NCBI GenBank assembly: GCA_903870165.1
Contig: CAIQBW010000023.1
Location: 1-59,925, forward strand
Length of the DNA stretch: 59,925 bases
From: an uncultured Methylophilaceae bacterium
GTDB taxonomy: Bacteria; Pseudomonadota; Gammaproteobacteria; Burkholderiales; Methylophilaceae
Reading direction: 5' to 3'
This document shows, piece by piece, positions 39,569-49,429 of this stretch. Made by a program: the position numbers and the translations under genes. Below the pieces are notes generated by a model that was not told the DNA's origin, did no database searches, and was given only the letters and a program-made list of their open reading frames with translations. Each line of letters starts with the position of its first letter. Position 1 is the first letter of the stretch.

Positions 39569-40444
39569 ATGCGTAAATCATTATTACTCGTAGCTGTGCT
39601 TGGTACATTTGCTACATCACAAGCTGTAATGGCTGAAGAAGCTACTTCTCCAGCAGCCGCTCCGACGCCAACATGGACATTCCCATCAAGCGTTTCATTG
39701 GTAAGCGATTACATCTGGCGCGGCCAATCTCAAACTTGGGGTAACCCAGCAGTTCAGGCAGGTATCGAAGCGGATCACGTTTCAGGTGCTTATGTTGGCT
39801 TTTGGGGTTCTAACGTTTCTAGCAACTGGTTGCCAAATGCTAACGTAGAGATGGATTTCTCTGCGGGTTTCCGCAATACACTCGCAACAGACTTTAAATA
39901 TGATGTGGGTGGCGTTTATATTTATTACCCAGATGGTGATTTTGCGAAATCTGCTTATGCGGCTGATTTAGGTTATACAAAGTCGAAATTGAATTCACTA
40001 GAGCTTTACGGCAGCTTAGGTTGGAAATGGTTTACAGTAAAAGCTGGTTATATGCCAACTAAGTTTTATGGTTGGAATACAAATAATTCATCACCTAATA
40101 CCAATCCAGCAAGTTTCAATGGTGATACGCATGCAGGTGTAACTGGTAATACAAACGGCTCTTACTACTACATGGCAAGCGCAAGTTATGACGTACCTGC
40201 AGTTGCTGGGTTAAATGTTTCTGGTGAAGTTGGCCGTCAAACTATTGCTGAAAGCACTGGTTTGGATTGGACTTGGTACAAAGTGGGTGTAACAAAAACA
40301 TTTGCTGACACATGGGCTGTAAATGCATTCTACACAGCAACAACCGGCTCAAATGCGTACCAAGGCTTCTCATCATTTGCTAACGCAACTACTTCTAATG
40401 TTGATACAAGTAAAGTTGTTGTTGGCATTACAAAGAGCTTCTAA
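39569..40444 (+). CDS. TorF-family putative porin
   Basis: A 291-residue outer-membrane protein of the gcw_chp/TorF type. It has a signal peptide (about residues 1-23, ending VMAEE), the family phrase SLVSDYIWRGQSQTWGNPAVQ, alternating beta strands and a C-terminal Phe (ITKSF) as in barrel proteins. I used the ATG at 39569 with AAAAGGAA upstream. It is co-transcribed with glnK-amtB from a sigma-54 promoter, so a role in ammonium or amine entry is likely. Confidence 0.88.
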   Translation: MRKSLLLVAVLGTFATSQAVMAEEATSPAAAPTPTWTFPSSVSLVSDYIWRGQSQTWGNPAVQAGIEADHVSGAYVGFWGSNVSSNWLPNANVEMDFSAGFRNTLATDFKYDVGGVYIYYPDGDFAKSAYAADLGYTKSKLNSLELYGSLGWKWFTVKAGYMPTKFYGWNTNNSSPNTNPASFNGDTHAGVTGNTNGSYYYMASASYDVPAVAGLNVSGEVGRQTIAESTGLDWTWYKVGVTKTFADTWAVNAFYTATTGSNAYQGFSSFANATTSNVDTSKVVVGITKSF

Positions 40445-40449
40445 TTTAA

Positions 40450-40869
<420 letters not shown>

Positions 40870-40882
40870 TTAGGGGATGAAC

Positions 40883-42379
40883 ATGAAAAAATTACTATCT
40901 ACTCTCGCACTAGTTAGTGCATTAGGTTTGGGTGTTTTTGGCCTAGCTAATGTGAGCTACGCGGATGATACAAAAGCGGTTGCAACAGCAACTGAAGCAG
41001 CACCTGCGGCTGATGCGGCTGCTCCAGCACCTGCTACCGACGCAGCAGCGCCGGCAGCAACTGCACCAGTGCCTGATAAAGGCGACACGGCTTGGATGAT
41101 TGTTGCAACAGTCCTTGTACTGATGATGTGTGTTCCTGGCTTGGGCTTATTCTACGGCGGCATGGCGCGTCAAAAGAATATGCTTTCAGTGCTGATGCAA
41201 ACATTCATGATTACATGTGTATTGGGCGTTCTTTGGGCAATTTACGGCTACAGCGTTGCGTTCACTGAAGGTACTACGCCATTCTTTGGTGGTTTTAGTC
41301 GTTTATTCTTGAGCGGTATTACACCAGACTCAACAGTTGCGACCTTCAGCAAAGGTGTTGTGATTCCTGAATACATCTACATGTGCTTCCAATTAACTTT
41401 CGCAGTGATTACACCGGCATTGATCGTTGGCGCATTTGCTGAACGTATGAAATTCTCAGCAATCTTGTTCTTCATGGTGCTTTGGTTCACGTTCTCATAC
41501 TTGCCAATCGCACATATGGTTTGGTTCTGGTCTGGTCCTGATGCATTCACTTCAGCTGAAGCTGGTGCGAAAGCAAATGAATTGGCGGGCTTTATTTTCA
41601 ATAAAGGCGCGCTAGACTTTGCGGGCGGTACAGTTGTTCATATCAATGCTGGTATTGCTGGCTTAGTAGGTGCATTAGTATTAGGTAAACGTATTGGCTT
41701 TGGTAAAGAACCGATGCCTCCACACAGCGTGACAATGACGATGATCGGTGCGTCATTATTGTGGGTGGGTTGGTTCGGTTTCAACGTTGGTTCAAACTTA
41801 GAAGCAAGTGGTTTCGCAACTTTAGTATTTGCGAATACGTTGCTTGCAACTTGTGCTGCAGCTGCTTCATGGATGTTTGTTGAGTGGTTCTCAAAAGGCA
41901 AACCATCAATGTTGGGTGCTGCATCAGGTGCGATCGCTGGCTTGGTTGCAATTACACCAGCTTGTGGTTTCTCTGGCCCAATGGGTGCGATTGTTCTAGG
42001 CTTAATCGTTTCACCGCTATGCTTTACCTTTGTGACTAAAGTTAAATCAGCATTTGGTTATGACGATTCACTGGACGTATTCGGTGTGCATTGCGTAGGC
42101 GGTATTTTCGGTGCGCTTGCTACTGGTATCGTCGTGAACCCAGCTTTAGGTGGTACAGGTGTGTATGACTATGTAGCTAACGCAGTTGGCACTTATGACA
42201 TGGCTGCTCAAATGACTAGCCAAGCATGGGGTGTTGGCGTGACTTTGGTTTGGTCTGCTGTTGTAGCATTTATTGCTTACAAGGTTGTGGATCTAATCAT
42301 CGGTCTACGTGTAAGTGAAGAAGTAGAACGTGAAGGCTTAGACACTGCTGAACATGGTGAGCGTGCTTACCATATGTAA
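40883..42379 (+). CDS. amtB: Ammonium transporter AmtB
   Basis: A 498-residue Amt/Mep/Rh channel with a signal peptide, an Ala/Pro-rich stretch (about residues 28-60) and eleven helices. Motifs DTAWMIVATVLVLMM, FAGGTVVHINAGIAGLVG and FGVHCVGGIFGALATG carry the twin-histidine region. I chose the ATG at 40883, seven bases after AGGGG, over the one two codons earlier. It is followed by a strong terminator. Confidence 0.96.
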   Translation: MKKLLSTLALVSALGLGVFGLANVSYADDTKAVATATEAAPAADAAAPAPATDAAAPAATAPVPDKGDTAWMIVATVLVLMMCVPGLGLFYGGMARQKNMLSVLMQTFMITCVLGVLWAIYGYSVAFTEGTTPFFGGFSRLFLSGITPDSTVATFSKGVVIPEYIYMCFQLTFAVITPALIVGAFAERMKFSAILFFMVLWFTFSYLPIAHMVWFWSGPDAFTSAEAGAKANELAGFIFNKGALDFAGGTVVHINAGIAGLVGALVLGKRIGFGKEPMPPHSVTMTMIGASLLWVGWFGFNVGSNLEASGFATLVFANTLLATCAAAASWMFVEWFSKGKPSMLGAASGAIAGLVAITPACGFSGPMGAIVLGLIVSPLCFTFVTKVKSAFGYDDSLDVFGVHCVGGIFGALATGIVVNPALGGTGVYDYVANAVGTYDMAAQMTSQAWGVGVTLVWSAVVAFIAYKVVDLIIGLRVSEEVEREGLDTAEHGERAYHM

Positions 42380-42403
42380 TTCAGTGAGGTTCTAGCTGAA
42401 ATG

Positions 42404-42433
42404 AAAAAGCGGACAGAAATGTCCGCTTTTTTT
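42404..42433 (+). terminator. Intrinsic terminator after amtB
   Basis: AAAAAGCGGACA and TGTCCGCTTTTT form a perfect 12-bp stem around a GAAA loop and run into further T residues. Confidence 0.92.
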
Positions 42434-42520
42434 ATACACTATTGCATTAAGCAACATAGGGTGTGGGCTGAACTAATCGTCCATTTTTGTGGTTTTTATT
42501 ACAAGATTCGTAGGATATCA

Positions 42521-43225
42521 ATGAAACCAGTATTGGTAATTAGGCATGCAGAAACAGAAGGGGCTGGATTTTTAGGTGTTTTTTTAGATCAGCATCATAT
42601 TCCTTGGACGATGATTTGCATTGATAAAGGGGATGATCTACCTAAAGATATTTCAGGTTACGGTGGGTTAGTAATGATGGGTGGCCCCATGAGCGTGAAT
42701 GATGAGCTGCCTTGGATTGCCAAAGAGATTGCGCTAGTAAAGCAAGCAATGTGTCAAAATTTGCCTGTGTTAGGGCATTGTTTAGGTGGGCAGTTGATTA
42801 GCAAGGCTTTGGGTGCAAGGGTTAAAAAGAATCCCGTAAAAGAAATCGGCTGGGCAGAGGTGCGTGTCACTGATGAGTGGGCGCTGAGCTTGTTTGGATC
42901 GCCCAGGTTTGAGAGTTTCCATTGGCATGGCGAAACGTTTGATTTGCCTGTAGGAGCTAAACATATACTCTCTAGTCAGCATTGTCAGAACCAAGCTTAT
43001 TTAATAGGCCATGCCATTGCATTTCAATGTCATATAGAGATGACGGAAGAAATGGTAAATATTTGGTGTGAAAATGGTAGCGAAGAGCTTAAGTCTTCTC
43101 AGTCAAGCCCCGCAGTTCAACAAGCAGAGTTAATAAAGAAAAACCTTACGGAGCGAGTCGCTAATTTGAATGGCATTGCAAGAAACGTTTATACCTATTG
43201 GATTGGATTGTTACATTCCTGTTGA
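42521..43225 (+). CDS. Class I glutamine amidotransferase-like protein
   Basis: A 234-residue GATase-1 domain protein with the nucleophile cysteine in GHCLGGQ (near residue 89) and the His/Glu pair in FQCHIEMTEE. It is free-standing, like the YfeJ/GuaA-glutaminase group often annotated as GMP-synthase-like. I used the ATG at 42521, where homology begins. Substrate unknown. It stands alone after the amtB terminator and before gshA. Confidence 0.85.
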   Translation: MKPVLVIRHAETEGAGFLGVFLDQHHIPWTMICIDKGDDLPKDISGYGGLVMMGGPMSVNDELPWIAKEIALVKQAMCQNLPVLGHCLGGQLISKALGARVKKNPVKEIGWAEVRVTDEWALSLFGSPRFESFHWHGETFDLPVGAKHILSSQHCQNQAYLIGHAIAFQCHIEMTEEMVNIWCENGSEELKSSQSSPAVQQAELIKKNLTERVANLNGIARNVYTYWIGLLHSC

Positions 43226-43295
43226 TAAACGGTTAACTGCACTTAAACTGCGTTAAAATTAAAAACTTCAGTTACTCATTAAGAAGTTTTTACAC

Positions 43296-44576
43296 ATGAT
43301 TCCACATCTCACCACAGCGCTTAAAGGCCCATTGCTTGCGCTAGAGAAAAACATACTCGAAAACATGCCTAAGATTGAGCATTGGTTTCGTGTGCAGTGG
43401 TTAGAGCATGGCTCCCCTTTTTATGCATCTGTCGATTTGCGTAATGCTGGGTTTAAATTAGCGCCTGTGGATACCAATTTATTCCCAGGCGGATTTAATA
43501 ATCTTAATCCTGCATTTTTGTCTTTGTGTGTTCAAGCGGCAACAGTCGCCGTTGAAAAGATTTGTCCTGAAGCGCATCGTTTATTACTGATTCCAGAAAA
43601 CCATACTCGCAATACATTCTATTTGCGTAACGTAGCTGCGCTTGCGCATATTTTGAGGCAAGCTGGCTTGGATGTGCGTATTGGTAGTATTAACCCTGAA
43701 ATTACAGAGCCGACTCAAATTGAAATTGAGCCAGGCCAGACTATTTTGCTTGAGCCAGTAAAGCGCGTTAAAAATCGCCTGACTTTAGATGGCTTCGATA
43801 GCTGCGCCGTGCTACTCAATAATGATTTGTCAGGGGGTATTCCCGATATTTTAAAGGGCGTTGAACAAAATATTATTCCACCTTTGCACGCCGGTTGGGC
43901 CACACGTCGTAAGTCAGAACACTTTTCTGCTTACAATAAAGTAGCTAAAGAATTTGCTGAGTTTTTAGGGATTGATGAATGGTTGATTAATCCTTACTTC
44001 GATACTGCCACTGGTGTTGATTTTCAGGCACGCGTAGGCGAGGATGAAATGTCGGCAAAGGTGGAGGTCTTGCTAGCTAAAATCAAACAAAAATACCAAG
44101 AATACGGTGTAGAGCAAGAGCCATTCTTAATTGTTAAAGCTGATGCTGGCACTTACGGCATGGGCATCATGACCGTCAAAAGCCCAGATGACGTGCGCGA
44201 CCTTAACCGCAAACAGCGCAATAAAATGGCGGTGGTGAAAGAGGGAATGGAAGTTAATGAGGTCATTATTCAAGAGGGTGTTTATACCTTTGAGACCATT
44301 AATGATGCTGTTGCTGAACCAGTGGTTTATATGATGGATCACTTTGTGGTGGGTGGTTTTTACCGCGTGCATACTGGACGAGCAGTAGATGAAAATCTCA
44401 ATGCGCCGGGTATGCATTTCGTGCCCTTAGCCTTTGATAATCCTTGCTCAACCCCAGACTGTACTGATGCACCAGACTCAGCCAAAAACAGATTTTATGC
44501 GTATAGCGTTGTTGCTCGATTAGCTTTGCTCGCCGCCTCGATTGAGTTGGAAGAAAATGATCCGGAGCGTTTGTAA
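43296..44576 (+). CDS. gshA: Glutamate-cysteine ligase, proteobacterial type (TIGR02049-like)
   Basis: A 426-residue ligase that joins glutamate and cysteine, the first step of glutathione synthesis. It belongs to the gshA type of Acidithiobacillus and betaproteobacteria, not the E. coli type: LFPGGFNNLNP, PENHTRNTFYLRNV, and KADAGTYGMGIMTV. The stop overlaps the gshB start by one base (TAATG). Confidence 0.9.
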   Translation: MIPHLTTALKGPLLALEKNILENMPKIEHWFRVQWLEHGSPFYASVDLRNAGFKLAPVDTNLFPGGFNNLNPAFLSLCVQAATVAVEKICPEAHRLLLIPENHTRNTFYLRNVAALAHILRQAGLDVRIGSINPEITEPTQIEIEPGQTILLEPVKRVKNRLTLDGFDSCAVLLNNDLSGGIPDILKGVEQNIIPPLHAGWATRRKSEHFSAYNKVAKEFAEFLGIDEWLINPYFDTATGVDFQARVGEDEMSAKVEVLLAKIKQKYQEYGVEQEPFLIVKADAGTYGMGIMTVKSPDDVRDLNRKQRNKMAVVKEGMEVNEVIIQEGVYTFETINDAVAEPVVYMMDHFVVGGFYRVHTGRAVDENLNAPGMHFVPLAFDNPCSTPDCTDAPDSAKNRFYAYSVVARLALLAASIELEENDPERL

Positions 44577-45508
44577 TGCGTATTGCACTTATTCTTGATT
44601 CCTTACATACCTTAAAGCCTCATAAGGACAGCAGTCTTGCCATGATGCGGGAAGCGGCTAGCCGTGGGCATGAATTGTTTGTGGCACTGCAAGATGATTT
44701 GTTTTTACGCCAAGAGCAAGCGCGTTTGCGTGCGCAGTCTTTTGAGTTTGTTGATGATGAGAATTGGTTTGTGGTGGGGGATTATATTGAACATGCCCCA
44801 CAGGATTTTGATGTGGTGTTGATGCGCAAAGACCCACCCTTTGATAACGAATTCTTATATACGACTTATCTGTTGGAGTTGGCTGCTAAGCAAGGTGCCC
44901 GCGTGCTCAATAACCCAATCGCCATTCGTGATTGGAATGAAAAGCTTTCGGTCGCCAATTTCCCACAGTTTTCGCCTGAGTTTTTAGTGGCGCGCGATAA
45001 TGCACTAATCCGTGAATTTTTACGGGCACATGGCGATATTGTCGTGAAGCCATTGGACGGCATGGGCGGTAGTAGTATTTTTAGGTTGACGCAATTAGAC
45101 CCCAATATCAGTGTGATTCTTGAAACGATTACCGATTATGGCAAACGCACGGTGATGGCGCAGCGTTATTTGCCAGAAATCACCCAAGGTGACAAACGCA
45201 TTATTGTGATCAATGGTGAACCTCTTCCATATGCTTTGGCACGTATACCGATGGCGGGTGAAACTCGAGGCAATTTGGCGGCAGGCGGCACAGGGGTTGC
45301 TCAGCCGCTGACGGAGCGTGATGTTGAAATTGCGAGTACGGTCGGCAAAGTACTTAAACAAAAAGGCTTGTTCTTGGTCGGCTTGGATGTGATTGGCAAT
45401 CATCTTACAGAAATCAATGTGACTAGCCCAACTGGCATGGTGGAAATCGCGGCACAAACACCATGTAATCCGGCATCTGTTTTTATGGATGCCTTAGAAA
45501 CCTTATAG
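44576..45508 (+). CDS. gshB: Glutathione synthetase
   Basis: A 310-residue ATP-grasp ligase that adds glycine to gamma-glutamylcysteine. Family segments are MRIALILDSLHTLKPHKDSS, VVKPLDGMGGSSIFR and GETRGNLAAGGTG. It is coupled to gshA. In methylotrophs glutathione can serve formaldehyde detoxification; no glutathione-dependent formaldehyde enzyme is in this window. Confidence 0.96.
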   Translation: MRIALILDSLHTLKPHKDSSLAMMREAASRGHELFVALQDDLFLRQEQARLRAQSFEFVDDENWFVVGDYIEHAPQDFDVVLMRKDPPFDNEFLYTTYLLELAAKQGARVLNNPIAIRDWNEKLSVANFPQFSPEFLVARDNALIREFLRAHGDIVVKPLDGMGGSSIFRLTQLDPNISVILETITDYGKRTVMAQRYLPEITQGDKRIIVINGEPLPYALARIPMAGETRGNLAAGGTGVAQPLTERDVEIASTVGKVLKQKGLFLVGLDVIGNHLTEINVTSPTGMVEIAAQTPCNPASVFMDALETL

Positions 45509-45512
45509 CACA

Positions 45513-46541
45513 ATGAGATTTCTTGTCTTACTTTTTGTATTGATATTAAGTGCATGTGGCAAAGAGCCTTTGGTTCAAACCAAGTCTTATGTGTTCGGCA
45601 CGCTTGTGGATATTAGTATTTATGGCGAGACGGAAGATAAAGCGCGTGAGGTCACTAGCCATATTCTTCAAGACTTTCAGCGACTTCATCATCAATATCA
45701 TGCTTGGCAGTCTGATAGCGAATTAAGCAAACTTAATCAGACTTTCGCAGCTGGAAAAAGGCCTGTTGAGATTAGCCCAGAACTCGCCCAAATGCTCATG
45801 CAAGCGCAAGTACTTTCCAAGAAATCTCAAGGTTTATTTAATCCTGCTATTGGCAGTTTAATTGGCGCTTGGGGCTTTCAGCGCGATGAATTTACGCCGA
45901 TTGAAATTAATGATCTGGCGATTCAAAAGTTGGTGCAATTAAATCCGCAGATGTCGGATATCGTGATCAAAGGCAACACTGCTTTCAGCAAAAACCCGGC
46001 CGTTAAGCTCGACTTAGGGGGCTATGCAAAGGGCTATGCTTTAGATCTTGCATTGGTTGAACTGCAAAAAAAAGGCGTCAAAAATGCACTGGTGAATATT
46101 GGAGGCAACATCATCGCGCTTGGCCAGCATGGGGATAAGCCTTGGCGTGTTGGCATTCAACATCCGCGTCAGCCTAAACCAATGGCAACGCTCGATTTGC
46201 CAAGTGGTTGGGCGATTGGCACGTCAGGGGATTATCAGCGTTACTTTGAGAAAGATGGAAAGCGTTATTGCCATATTATTGATCCACGCAGTGGATATCC
46301 AGCACAAAGTACGCAAGCCGTGACAGTCTTAATCCCACCAAGTCCTCAAGCTGGGGTGCTCTCGGATGTGGCTTCTAAACCCATATTTTTGAGCGCGCCA
46401 GATCAGCGTGCAAATGCCGCAAAAGCGATGGGTGTCGAGCATTATTTGGTGGTTGATGCAGAGGGTAAAGTGATGCTCAGTGCATCTATGAATCAGCGCG
46501 TACATTGGCTAGCTAAGCCAGCAACGATAGTGATGCAGTAA
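45513..46541 (+). CDS. apbE: FAD:protein FMN transferase
   Basis: A 342-residue lipoprotein (lipobox LILSACGK, Cys15) that attaches FMN to threonines of target proteins in the periplasm. Motifs LNKLNQ-type, GIIGPWGF-like GAWGFQRDE, LDLGGYAKGYA, and IGTSGDYQRYFEKDGKRYCHIIDPRSGYP are typical. It overlaps the NusG_II gene by one base and forms a set with the next two genes. Confidence 0.93.
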   Translation: MRFLVLLFVLILSACGKEPLVQTKSYVFGTLVDISIYGETEDKAREVTSHILQDFQRLHHQYHAWQSDSELSKLNQTFAAGKRPVEISPELAQMLMQAQVLSKKSQGLFNPAIGSLIGAWGFQRDEFTPIEINDLAIQKLVQLNPQMSDIVIKGNTAFSKNPAVKLDLGGYAKGYALDLALVELQKKGVKNALVNIGGNIIALGQHGDKPWRVGIQHPRQPKPMATLDLPSGWAIGTSGDYQRYFEKDGKRYCHIIDPRSGYPAQSTQAVTVLIPPSPQAGVLSDVASKPIFLSAPDQRANAAKAMGVEHYLVVDAEGKVMLSASMNQRVHWLAKPATIVMQ

Positions 46542-46924
46542 TGGCGAGTGCATTCAGATGGAGCAAGCCTTTATTAGGTGACGTCTTAGTCATTTTAGTC
46601 GGGCTGATTTTCGTGACTTGTTTGTTCAAAGCCTTATGGCACAACGAGCATGCAGCGAAATTACAAATCCGACTTGGCGATAAAATTTATGCAACTTATA
46701 GCCTAGATCAAAATCGCAATATTGATATTCAAGGCCCAATCGGTATAACACGTATTGTGATTGCCAATGGTAAAGCGCGTTTTGCGAGTTCGCCGTGTCC
46801 TAATCAATATTGTGTGCATCAAGGCTGGCTCAGCCATAAAGGCCAAGCAGCAATTTGCCTGCCCAATCAAGTGAGCTTGGAACTATTGGGTGGCGAAAAG
46901 CCATTTGATAGTCTGAATTATTAA
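46541..46924 (+). CDS. NusG domain II-containing membrane protein
   Basis: A 127-residue protein with one N-terminal helix (about 14-30) and a periplasmic NusG_II domain with SSPCPNQYCVHQGWLSHKGQAAICLPNQ. Such proteins accompany ApbE and the Gx transporter in extracellular flavin and redox clusters. The cysteines look suited to redox or metal binding. Exact role is unknown. TAATG overlaps on both sides show translational coupling. Confidence 0.85.
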   Translation: MASAFRWSKPLLGDVLVILVGLIFVTCLFKALWHNEHAAKLQIRLGDKIYATYSLDQNRNIDIQGPIGITRIVIANGKARFASSPCPNQYCVHQGWLSHKGQAAICLPNQVSLELLGGEKPFDSLNY

Positions 46925-47475
46925 TGACACAGCCTTCAAAAAATAAATCTATCGAAATTCAGACAACTTCGGACGATCATCGTATCGCCAAGCTTGCTGC
47001 ATTTGCGATTGGATTGCACTTGATTGAGGCCGTGTTGCCATCCCCACTGCCTGGCGTTAAGCCTGGCCTTGCAAACATTGTCACCCTGTTTGTGCTTTAC
47101 CGTTTTGATTTTGCTACGGTGGCTTGGGTGAGTTTACTCCGCGTATTTGCTAGCAGTTTGTTGTTAGGGAATTTTTTATCGCCGACATTTGCACTGAGTT
47201 TGTCAGGCGCTCTATTAAGTTTGGCCGTGCTCTTTTTTGCACAATATCTTCCGCGTCGTTATTTTAGTGCGGTGACTTTAAGCGTTTTAGCCGCATTCGC
47301 GCACATGGCTGGGCAACTGTTAGTGGTACGTGTTTGGCTCATTCCACAATCGGGTGTTGCTTATTTAATCCCAATTTTTATGGCTGCCGCTCTGGTATTT
47401 GGTGTGGCAAATGGTTTATTGACCAACTATTTGTTGCGCATCAATCAGGCTAAGTTGGATGAAGATAAAGGCTAA
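46924..47475 (+). CDS. Gx transporter family protein (HepS component I-like)
   Basis: A 183-residue membrane protein with about five helices and the family phrase PGVKPGLANIVTLFVLY. It has been named heptaprenyl diphosphate synthase component I, but the ECF-like Gx transporter label fits the membrane topology and its partners. The substrate is unknown; apbE next door makes a flavin or lipid-linked cofactor plausible. Confidence 0.82.
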   Translation: MTQPSKNKSIEIQTTSDDHRIAKLAAFAIGLHLIEAVLPSPLPGVKPGLANIVTLFVLYRFDFATVAWVSLLRVFASSLLLGNFLSPTFALSLSGALLSLAVLFFAQYLPRRYFSAVTLSVLAAFAHMAGQLLVVRVWLIPQSGVAYLIPIFMAAALVFGVANGLLTNYLLRINQAKLDEDKG

Positions 47476-47544
47476 ATAAGGCTTTATGTTAAAATGCTTA
47501 CAATATTTCTTAGTGGTATGTTTGACTATTAAAGGAGATTGGCG

Positions 47545-47715
47545 GTGAGCAAATTTACACGTGCTTTATTATGGAGTTTAGCGCTCACTTCAGCTTTGTC
47601 TGCTTGTGGCATTAAAGGTCCCTTATATATACCTGAGAAAAAATATCCGCAAAATGTGAGTGCGCCAAACACTGAAACGTACGCTCAATTGCACCAACTA
47701 ACAGTTAATTCTTGA
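47545..47715 (+). CDS. lptM: LPS translocon maturation chaperone LptM-like lipoprotein
   Basis: A 56-residue small lipoprotein. GTG start at 47545 with AAGGAG upstream; signal helix; lipobox SALSACGIKGPLYIP with Cys21. The CGxKGPLYxP motif is the LptM/YifL signature, a protein that assists LptD disulfide maturation. It lies directly before lysA, the usual place, and its stop overlaps the lysA region. Confidence 0.88.
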   Translation: MSKFTRALLWSLALTSALSACGIKGPLYIPEKKYPQNVSAPNTETYAQLHQLTVNS

Positions 47716-48968
47716 GTCTTTTCATGCAACCATTTCAAATGAAAAACGGCGAACTTCACGCTGAAAATTTCCCTTTAAGTAAAATTGCCGCTGAGTTTGG
47801 TACGCCCACTTACGTCTACTCAAAAGAAGCACTCACTTCCGCCTTTAAGCGCTTTGATGCTGGATTTGAAGGCACGGATCATTTGGTTTGTTTTGCTGTA
47901 AAGTCTAATCCTAGCTTGGCGATTTTGAGCCTGTTTGCAAAATTGGGCGCGGGCTTTGACATTGTTTCTGGTGGCGAATTAGCCCGTGTCATTGCCGCAG
48001 GTGGCGACGCGTCTAAAGTAGTTTTTTCGGGTGTAGGGAAAACTGAAGCTGAAATGCGTAGCGCATTAGAAGCTGGTATTTTTTGCTTTAACGTTGAGTC
48101 TGCAAGTGAGTTAGATCGTTTAAATTCGGTGGCTGGTAGCATGAACAAAATTGCGCCAGTTTCATTGCGTGTAAATCCTAATGTGGATGCAAAAACGCAC
48201 CCGTATATTTCGACTGGCCTAAAAAATAACAAGTTTGGTGTCGCTTATGAAGATGCTCTAAATCTTTATCAAACAGCTGCAAAAATGCCGAATATTGATA
48301 TTCATGGTGTGGATTGTCATATTGGTTCTCAGCTCACTGAACTCTCACCTTTCCTAGATGCTCTTGATCGCGTGTTGGCACTGGTGGACCAACTTGAAGC
48401 GGCTGGTATTCCTATCCGTCATATTGATGCAGGTGGTGGTATTGGTATTTGTTACGTGGATGAAACGCCGCCAGATTTTGCTGAGTACGCAAAAGCCATG
48501 CGCCAAAAAATGGCTGGCCGTCGTGTAAAACTAGTGTTTGAACCAGGTCGCGCCTTGGTGGGTAATGCCGGTGCATTGCTGACAAAAGTGGAGTATCTCA
48601 AACATACGGAAGCTAAAAATTTCGCCATTGTGGATGCTGCAATGAATGATCTAATGCGTCCAGCTTTGTACGACGCGTATCACGATATTGTTGCAGTAAA
48701 ACAAGCTAATTCAGATGCGCAAGTTTATGAAATTGTTGGTCCAGTTTGTGAAAGTGGCGACTTTTTAGGCCATGACCGTAATCTTGCTTTGGCGCAAGAT
48801 GATTTGTTGGCAGTATTGTCAGCAGGTGCTTATGGTATGAGCATGAGCTCTAATTACAACACACGCCCACGTGCAACTGAAGTGATGGTTGACGGCGATA
48901 AAGTGTATGAAATTCGTCAACGCGAACAGATTGCGGACTTGTTTGCGTTAGAGCGGGTAATTGATTAA
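47712..48968 (+). CDS. lysA: Diaminopimelate decarboxylase
   Basis: A 418-residue PLP enzyme that makes lysine from meso-diaminopimelate. The PLP lysine lies in CFAVKSNPS, with HIDAGGGIGI, EPGRALVGNAG and the C-terminal CESGDFLG. A TTG start at 47712 overlaps the lptM stop; an ATG at 47724 is the alternative and gives a 414-residue protein. Its stop abuts the convergent GNAT gene with no gap. Confidence 0.96.
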   Translation: MSLFMQPFQMKNGELHAENFPLSKIAAEFGTPTYVYSKEALTSAFKRFDAGFEGTDHLVCFAVKSNPSLAILSLFAKLGAGFDIVSGGELARVIAAGGDASKVVFSGVGKTEAEMRSALEAGIFCFNVESASELDRLNSVAGSMNKIAPVSLRVNPNVDAKTHPYISTGLKNNKFGVAYEDALNLYQTAAKMPNIDIHGVDCHIGSQLTELSPFLDALDRVLALVDQLEAAGIPIRHIDAGGGIGICYVDETPPDFAEYAKAMRQKMAGRRVKLVFEPGRALVGNAGALLTKVEYLKHTEAKNFAIVDAAMNDLMRPALYDAYHDIVAVKQANSDAQVYEIVGPVCESGDFLGHDRNLALAQDDLLAVLSAGAYGMSMSSNYNTRPRATEVMVDGDKVYEIRQREQIADLFALERVID

Positions 48969-49427
48969 TTAAAGATAAATCTTACGTGCTTGGAGTTGGG
49001 TGGTCTCCCAGCCTAAGTGCGCGTAGTAACCAAGGGCAGACGTATTTTCAGTATCTACTAATAGTTGTGCCCTTGTCGCCCCTTTGTTTTTAGCCCAAAC
49101 CAAGGCCTCATCTAAAAGCGCTTTTCCAACACCTTCACCCCTGTAGGCTTCTTCAATCACCATATCTTCAACCCATGCAGATGGACTGCCTTGTGCGGTG
49201 GAGATGACAAGTTGTGCGCTTACCATGCCAATGACTTGGCCTGCTTTGTTTTTAGCCACTTTGATGACACCGTTCTCAGTGGCATTGATGAGTAGCGTTA
49301 ATCCTTTTGTTTGTTTTACCACGTCTGCTTGAAAGTCTGCTTCTATTCCAAATAAAACGCCCAGCAAATCGATGAGCGCGGGGATGTCTTGATTGCTGGC
49401 ATTTTCAATGACGTAATTTTTGTTCAT
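48969..49427 (-). CDS. GNAT family N-acetyltransferase
   Basis: A 152-residue GNAT protein with the acetyl-CoA loop in YRGEGVGKALLDEALVWAKNKG. The acceptor is unknown. It follows the XRE-cupin regulator by 2 bp, so the two are co-transcribed divergently from the methylamine operon. A link with gamma-glutamyl or amine metabolism is possible from position only. Confidence 0.85.
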   Translation of the reverse strand: MNKNYVIENASNQDIPALIDLLGVLFGIEADFQADVVKQTKGLTLLINATENGVIKVAKNKAGQVIGMVSAQLVISTAQGSPSAWVEDMVIEEAYRGEGVGKALLDEALVWAKNKGATRAQLLVDTENTSALGYYAHLGWETTQLQARKIYL

Positions 49428-49429
49428 TC

